In this document: positions 7,222-10,642 of the stretch, piece after piece | How the letters are laid out: every line of letters begins with the position of its first letter | Numbering within the stretch: position 1 is the stretch's first letter | From: Frankia sp. | GTDB lineage: Bacteria > Actinomycetota > Actinomycetes > Frankiales > Frankiaceae | Reading direction: 5' to 3' | DNA length: 10,642 nt | NCBI GenBank assembly: GCA_019689615.1 | Contig: JADGHD010000119.1 | Location: forward strand, 1 to 10,642 | Translations under genes and position numbers: made by a program | Notes under the pieces: model-generated | The model's database searches: none | The model's input: the letters and a program-made list of their open reading frames with translations, nothing else | What the model was told of the DNA's origin: nothing

Positions 7222-7530
7222 GCCGGCCCGGCCGCTGCTGAGCGGGCGCCGCCGTCCGCTGGCGTCCGGCGTCAGCCCCCGCGCTGCCGGCGCAGCCGGC
7301 TGACCGCGCTGTCCGCGCTAATCGCGCCGCACGCTCGCCCGGTCATCGACGTGCTCTGTCCAGTAGCCGGGTCTGCCCGCCGACGGTCGGCGGCCATGCG
7401 GGCGGGCAGCGAGCGCCGTCCGTGTCGCCGTGCTCGCCGACGGCTGCCCATCGGGTGACCCGAGACGGCGCCGATCGCACAGATGTCCCGGTCGGCTCCG
7501 CTTGGCTCGGCTTCGGGTTCGCAAGGAGGG
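7222..7530. other. Intergenic region after the lipoprotein gene, no gene seen
   Basis: No frame here has a ribosome site plus protein-like content. It contains one notable hairpin (7373-7409, separate entry) and, at its right end, an AAGGAGG at 7523-7529 that precedes no credible coding sequence. The fadE promoter region follows. Confidence 0.5.
7373..7409 (+). terminator. Possible terminator hairpin with alternative inner stem
   Basis: CTGCCCGCC (7373-7381) pairs perfectly with GGCGGGCAG (7401-7409). A second perfect stem, GCCGAC/GTCGGC (7379-7391), overlaps the left arm by three bases, so the two foldings compete. It lies about 150 nt after the lipoprotein stop and upstream of the fadE promoter. 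It could end lipoprotein transcription. There is no T-tract. Confidence 0.4.
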
Positions 7531-7531
7531 T

Positions 7532-7583
7532 TTGCGCTTGGGTTACTCGTGGGTAGCATGGGTAGAGCTACTCACGAGTAACC
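7532..7583 (+). promoter_or_regulatory. Promoter of the acyl-CoA dehydrogenase gene with two dyad operators
   Basis: A candidate promoter is TTGCGC (7532-7537), a 16-bp spacer, then TAGCAT (7554-7559), with a start near 7566. Two copies of the dyad TACTC-N2-GAGTA overlap it. The left copy, TACTCGTGGGTA, is at 7544-7555, has one mismatch, and covers the spacer and the front of the -10. The right copy, TACTCACGAGTA, is at 7569-7580, is perfect, and lies just past the start. The two copies also form a larger inverted repeat, with 17-nt arms at 7541-7557 and 7567-7583 matching at 16 positions around a 9-nt spacer. This is a typical arrangement for a dimeric repressor such as a TetR-family acyl-CoA sensor. 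The regulator itself is not encoded in this window. Confidence 0.6.
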
Positions 7584-7632
7584 AAGCCGACGGCCGGTGG
7601 CCACGTCGGTCCTGGCGCGGAAGGGGACGGGC

Positions 7633-9462
7633 ATGGGGCACTACCGGAGCAACCTGCGGGACATCGAGTTCAACCTGTTCGAGGTGTTCGGGGTCGACCA
7701 GCACCTGGGCACCGGCCCGTTCGCGGACATGGACCGCCAGACGGCGCATGAGGTCCTGGCCGAGCTGGACAACCTGGCGCGCGGCCCGGTCGCCGAGTCC
7801 TTCGCCGACGCCGACCGCAACCCGCCCCAGTTCGACGCGGCGACCGGGACCGTCCGGCTGCCGGAGTCGTTCAAGAAGTCCTTCGCCGCGCTGCAGGAGG
7901 GCGAGTGGTGGCGGCTGTTCCTGCCGCCGGACCTCGGCGGGCTGGGCGCGCCGCCGACCGTCGCCTGGGCCGCCTCCGAGCTGATCCTCGGGTCCAACCC
8001 GGCGGTGTTCATGTACCTGGCCGGCCCGACGTTCGCCGCGATCCTGCACCGGCTGGGCAACGACTGGCAGAAGAAGCTGGCGAACTGGGCGATCGAGCGC
8101 GGCTGGGGCGCCACGATGGTGCTCACCGAGCCGGACGCCGGCTCCGACGTCGGCGCCGGGCGGACCAGGGCGATCCGCCAGCCGGACGGCACCTGGCACA
8201 TCGAGGGCGTCAAGCGGTTCATCACCAGCGGTGACTGGGATGTGCCGGAGAACATCTTCCACCTGGTGCTTGCCCGGCCCGAGGGCCACGGCCCGGGCAC
8301 CAAGGGCCTGTCGATGTTCGTCGTGCCGAAGTTCATGCCGGACGAGCGGACCGGGGCGCCCGGCGGCCGTAACGGCGTCTACGTGACGAACCTCGAGCAC
8401 AAGATGGGCCTGAAGGTCAGCGCCACCTGCGAGCTGCGCTTCGGCGAGCGCCACCCCGCGGTCGGCTGGCTGGTCGGCGACGTGCACGACGGCATCGCCC
8501 AGATGTTCCAGGTGATCGAGCACGCCCGGATGATGGTCGGCACCAAGGCGATCGCCACCCTGTCCACCGGCTACCTCAACGCCCTGGAGTTCGCGCGGGC
8601 CCGGGTGCAGGGCGCCGACCTCACCCGGGCCACGGACAAGACCGCGCCCCGGGTGACGATCATCCACCACCCGGACGTCCGCCGGATGCTGATGGCGCAG
8701 AAGGCCTACGCCGAGGGCATGCGGGCGCTGGTGCTCTACACGGCCACCTTCCAGGACGCCGTGATGCTGGCCGAGGCCGAGGAGCGGCGTGACGACCTGG
8801 CCGTCCGGATGAACGACCTGATGCTGCCGATCGTCAAGGGCGTCGGCTCGGAGCGCTCCTACGAGCTGCTGGCCAGCTCGCTGCAGGTGCTCGGCGGCTC
8901 CGGCTACCTGCAGGACTACCCGATCGAGCAGTACATCCGGGACGCCAAGATCGACACCCTCTACGAGGGGACGACCTCGATCCAGGGTCAGGACCTCTTC
9001 TTCCGCAAGATCGTCCGGGACCGGGGCCAGGCGCTCAACCAGCTGTTCTCCGACATCCAGACGTTCGCGAAGGGCGAGGCCGGCAACGGGCTGCTGGCGC
9101 GCGAGCGCGAGGTGCTGGGCGCGGCGCTCGAGGACGTCCAGGCGATGGTCGGTGCGATGGTCGGCTTCCTCGGCGCATCGGCGGACAACCAGCGCGAGCT
9201 CTACAAGGTCGGTCTGAACGCCACCCGGCTGCTGATGAGCCTCGGCGACCTGGTGATCGGCTGGCTGCTGCTGCGCGGGGCGGAGGTCGCCGACGCGGCG
9301 CTGCGCGGCGGGGCGTCGGGCAAGGACGTGCCGTTCTACCAGGGCAAGATCGCAGCGGCCAGGTGGTTCGCCGCGAACGTCCTGCCCGAGCTGCACGCCC
9401 GCCGCGCGATGGCGGAGGCCACCTCGCTCGACCTGATGGACCTCGCCGAGGAGGCCTTCTAG
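7633..9462 (+). CDS. fadE5: FadE5-like acyl-CoA dehydrogenase
   Basis: 609 residues. The ATG at 7633 is preceded by AAGGGGA with a 6-nt gap, and its product begins MGHYRSNLRDIEFNLFEVF, the conserved N-terminus of this family. The in-frame GTG at 7597 lacks a ribosome site. FAD-dependent acyl-CoA dehydrogenases catalyse the first step of beta-oxidation, acyl-CoA to trans-2-enoyl-CoA, passing electrons to ETF. Landmarks are the flavin/substrate segment TEPDAGSD (165-172), KRFITSGD (194-201), GGSGYLQDYPIEQYIRDAKI (421-440) and the catalytic-base motif LYEGTT with E445. Length and the long C-terminal extension after ~455, including YKVGL and DLVIGWLL and ending LAEEAF, match mycobacterial FadE5 (about 611 aa, broad medium-to-long chain range) as I recall it. 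Chain-length preference here is an inference. It is monocistronic, with its own regulated promoter and a terminator behind it. Confidence 0.95.
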   Translation: MGHYRSNLRDIEFNLFEVFGVDQHLGTGPFADMDRQTAHEVLAELDNLARGPVAESFADADRNPPQFDAATGTVRLPESFKKSFAALQEGEWWRLFLPPDLGGLGAPPTVAWAASELILGSNPAVFMYLAGPTFAAILHRLGNDWQKKLANWAIERGWGATMVLTEPDAGSDVGAGRTRAIRQPDGTWHIEGVKRFITSGDWDVPENIFHLVLARPEGHGPGTKGLSMFVVPKFMPDERTGAPGGRNGVYVTNLEHKMGLKVSATCELRFGERHPAVGWLVGDVHDGIAQMFQVIEHARMMVGTKAIATLSTGYLNALEFARARVQGADLTRATDKTAPRVTIIHHPDVRRMLMAQKAYAEGMRALVLYTATFQDAVMLAEAEERRDDLAVRMNDLMLPIVKGVGSERSYELLASSLQVLGGSGYLQDYPIEQYIRDAKIDTLYEGTTSIQGQDLFFRKIVRDRGQALNQLFSDIQTFAKGEAGNGLLAREREVLGAALEDVQAMVGAMVGFLGASADNQRELYKVGLNATRLLMSLGDLVIGWLLLRGAEVADAALRGGASGKDVPFYQGKIAAARWFAANVLPELHARRAMAEATSLDLMDLAEEAF

Positions 9463-9500
9463 CTGGCGGCCAGCAGCGGCCCGGCCCGGACCGCGCCCCG

Positions 9501-9550
9501 CCGTCCCCGTCCCTCCACCCGCGCGCGCGGGCCGGCGAGGGCGGGGACGG
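9501..9550 (+). terminator. Large GC hairpin terminator after fadE
   Basis: Arms CCGTCCCCGTCCCTC (9501-9515) and GAGGGCGGGGACGG (9537-9550) pair along their length with a single bulged T. An inner 14-nt palindrome, CCCGCGCGCGCGGG (9518-9531), can fold on top. It starts 38 nt after the fadE stop. It has no T-tract, as usual in this group. Confidence 0.65.
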
Positions 9551-9623
9551 TCGCGTGTCCGGGCCAGCGGTGCTGGCATGTGACCGAAGGGCGCGGGACC
9601 GGCTGGGCCGTTGCCCGCCGAAC

Positions 9624-9674
9624 TCTGGCGGGCGCCGAGGTCTGGCGGGCACGGAGGTCTGGCGGCGCGGCGGC
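9624..9674. repeat. Three tandem 17-bp repeat units
   Basis: Unit 1 (9624-9640) is TCTGGCGGGCGCCGAGG and unit 2 (9641-9657) is TCTGGCGGGCACGGAGG, matching at 15 of 17 positions. Unit 3 (9658-9674) begins TCTGGCGG and then diverges. It lies in non-coding DNA between fadE and a convergent small gene. It looks like a short degenerate tandem duplication with no known role. Confidence 0.55.
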
Positions 9675-9721
9675 GGGCGCCTGAGCTGCGCCAGGCGTGC
9701 TGGGCTACCGGATGGCGGCGC

Positions 9722-9967
9722 TCACGAGGTACGCAGCGGCGGGAACGCCTGGTCGAGCTCGTTGCGCATGTCGCGCTTGAGGATGTCGTCCGTGTCCGAG
9801 GACGGCTGGCCCTCGAGCAGGAAGCGGGCGACCCGCAGGGTGAGATCGACGCGCTCGGCGAGGTTCACGGTGCCGGTGAATCGGCCGCCGCTGCTGTTCG
9901 CGGCTGCGGAGGCAAGCACCTTGGCGACGAACTCGTCCGCTGCCTGCAAGGCCTCCACGCGCGTCAT
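9722..9967 (-). CDS. Small conserved-looking protein of unknown function
   Basis: 81 residues, stop TGA at 9722-9724. I chose the ATG at 9965-9967 because GAGGGG lies 8 nt upstream. An in-frame GTG at 9976 would add three residues but has that same purine run directly against it. The protein begins MTRVEALQAADEFVAKVLAS, has no membrane segment or signal peptide and no cysteine. It contains charged, probably helical stretches (LAERVDLTLRVARFLLEG; DDILKRDMRNELDQAF) around a short Ser/Gly-rich turn. I do not recognise the family. The good ribosome site, normal codon bias and amphipathic composition support a real gene. It is transcribed alone or after the E2 gene, with 178 nt between them. Confidence 0.65.
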   Translation of the reverse strand: MTRVEALQAADEFVAKVLASAAANSSGGRFTGTVNLAERVDLTLRVARFLLEGQPSSDTDDILKRDMRNELDQAFPPLRTS

Positions 9968-10145
9968 GCGGTTCACCCCTCAGCACCTCGGAGAGCGGTA
10001 CGTCCGGTAACGCTACCAGGCAGGGTTAGCTCGGCGTTGTTTGCCCTTACTGTCCGCTTTGCTGGTAGGTAGCCATCTTGCCCGCCTGTCGGGTCCGTTG
10101 TGCTGCGTGCGGTCGTTCCCGTGCACCTTGTCAACCCGTCCGCGG

Positions 10146-10642
10146 TCAGCTCCAGGCGAGCATCAGGGCCGGGTCGGTGAGCATGGCGGCGACGTCGGCG
10201 AGCACCGCCGAGCCGAGCTCGCCGTCGACCAGCCGGTGGTCGAACGAGAGGGCGAGCTGGCCGACCGTGCGCACCGCGAGCTCGCCCTGGTGCACCCACG
10301 GCGCCGGGCGGATCGCCCCGACGGCCAGGATGGCCGCCTCGCCGGGGTTGAGGATCGGCGTGCCGATGTCGACGCCGAACACGCCGACGTTCGTGATCGT
10401 GATCGTGCCGCCGGTCAGGTCCGCCGGCCGCGCCTGACCGGAGCGGGTGCGCTCGGTCAGCTCCTGCAGCGCCCGGGCCAGCTCGGCCAGCCCGAGCCGG
10501 CCGGCGTCCGGGATGTTCGGCACCAGCAGGCCGCGGGGCGAGGCCACCGCGATGCCGAGGTTGACCCGCTCCGACACGACGATCTGCGCGCCCCGCTCGC
10601 CATCGTCCACCCAGGCCGAGTTGATCATCGGGTGTCGGCGGA
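10146..10642 (-). CDS. 2-oxo acid dehydrogenase E2 acyltransferase, C-terminal catalytic domain (5' end outside window)
   Basis: The frame runs from the right edge to the TGA at 10146-10148, about 164 visible residues. It is the last two-thirds of the chloramphenicol-acetyltransferase-like catalytic domain. It opens with HPMINSAW.DD and continues through VNLGIAVASPRGLLVPNI, then GGTITITNVGVFGVDIGTPILNPGEAAIL. The catalytic motif is SFDHRLVDG, with His and Asp of HR.VDG intact. This subunit transfers the acyl group from lipoyl-lysine to CoA in pyruvate, 2-oxoglutarate or branched-chain 2-oxo acid dehydrogenase complexes. Which complex it serves cannot be decided without the upstream E1 genes and lipoyl domains, which lie off the window. 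Branched-chain (bkd type) is plausible for an actinobacterium, but this is only inference. The ATG at 10626-10628 is internal. Confidence 0.95.
   Translation of the reverse strand, partial: RRHPMINSAWVDDGERGAQIVVSERVNLGIAVASPRGLLVPNIPDAGRLGLAELARALQELTERTRSGQARPADLTGGTITITNVGVFGVDIGTPILNPGEAAILAVGAIRPAPWVHQGELAVRTVGQLALSFDHRLVDGELGSAVLADVAAMLTDPALMLAWS

Noticed and set aside
7523..7581. AAGGAGG at 7523-7529 with nearby TTG codons, and a 7-codon frame at 7558-7581
   Set aside because: The frames run through the promoter and operators, and the longer one is an out-of-frame shadow of fadE. The purine run is more likely chance.
7543..9579. 678-codon open frame antisense to fadE
   Set aside because: Low-complexity Arg/Gly/Ala/Leu/Val-rich translation typical of the antisense of GC-rich genes, with no domain; fadE on the plus strand is certain.
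10013..10068. CTACCAG ... CTGGTAG inverted repeat and GGTAACGCTACC near-palindrome upstream of the small gene
   Set aside because: Short arms with a 42-nt gap and no clear promoter alignment; not enough to call an operator.
10106..10134. Perfect TTGACA on the minus strand at 10134-10129 downstream of the E2 gene
   Set aside because: No TANNNT hexamer follows at 16-18 bp, so it is not supported as a promoter.
1..10642. Defence, CRISPR, toxin-antitoxin, prophage or transposon content
   Set aside because: No spaced direct repeats of array type, no transposase or integrase motifs, no tRNA or attachment-site duplication, and all recognisable genes are ordinary chromosomal functions.

Overview
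This is a very GC-rich window, with strong G/C bias at third codon positions, several GTG starts, AGGAGG-type ribosome sites and GC-only hairpin terminators. These traits point to a high-GC actinobacterium. The acyl-CoA dehydrogenase and the zinc-ribbon/cyclase/ATPase protein fit that group (Frankia-like or a relative). The genus is an inference and cannot be fixed from this sequence alone.

Layout, left to right. (1) 2-868 (+): the 3' part of an NHL-repeat beta-propeller protein, cut by the window edge. (2) 870-897: a strong GC hairpin between two convergent genes. (3) 937-4173 (-): a 1078-residue zinc ribbon + class III nucleotide cyclase + AAA/NACHT-type ATPase + helical-repeat signalling protein. 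It probably has its own leaderless promoter, with a 14-bp palindrome over the -35 region. (4) 4365-6073 (-): a two-gene ABC exporter operon, ATPase then permease, translationally coupled by ATGA and followed by a hairpin. (5) 6074-6564: a divergent intergenic region with a short dyad. (6) 6565-7221 (+): a secreted lipoprotein whose C-terminal half is a duplicated two-cysteine module. (7) 7222-7632: an intergenic region ending in a conspicuous promoter with paired dyads. (8) 7633-9462 (+): a FadE5-like acyl-CoA dehydrogenase, followed by a large GC terminator. (9) 9463-9721: intergenic, with a short 17-bp tandem repeat. (10) 9722-9967 (-): a small 81-residue protein of unknown function. (11) 10146-10642 (-): the catalytic C-terminus of a 2-oxo acid dehydrogenase E2 acyltransferase, cut by the window edge.

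The genes do not form one functional cluster. They are mostly independent transcription units: cAMP-type signalling, a small-molecule or peptide ABC exporter, a cell-surface lipoprotein, fatty-acid beta-oxidation, and an acyl-CoA-producing dehydrogenase complex. The FadE-like enzyme and the E2 both belong to acyl-CoA metabolism but are separated by a terminator and face each other. I see no transposase, integrase, tRNA, rRNA, CRISPR array, toxin-antitoxin pair or defence system. The most informative signals are regulatory: the double operator at the fadE promoter, the leaderless cyclase promoter with its palindrome, and the duplicated cysteine module of the lipoprotein. I did not find a convincing undescribed system.
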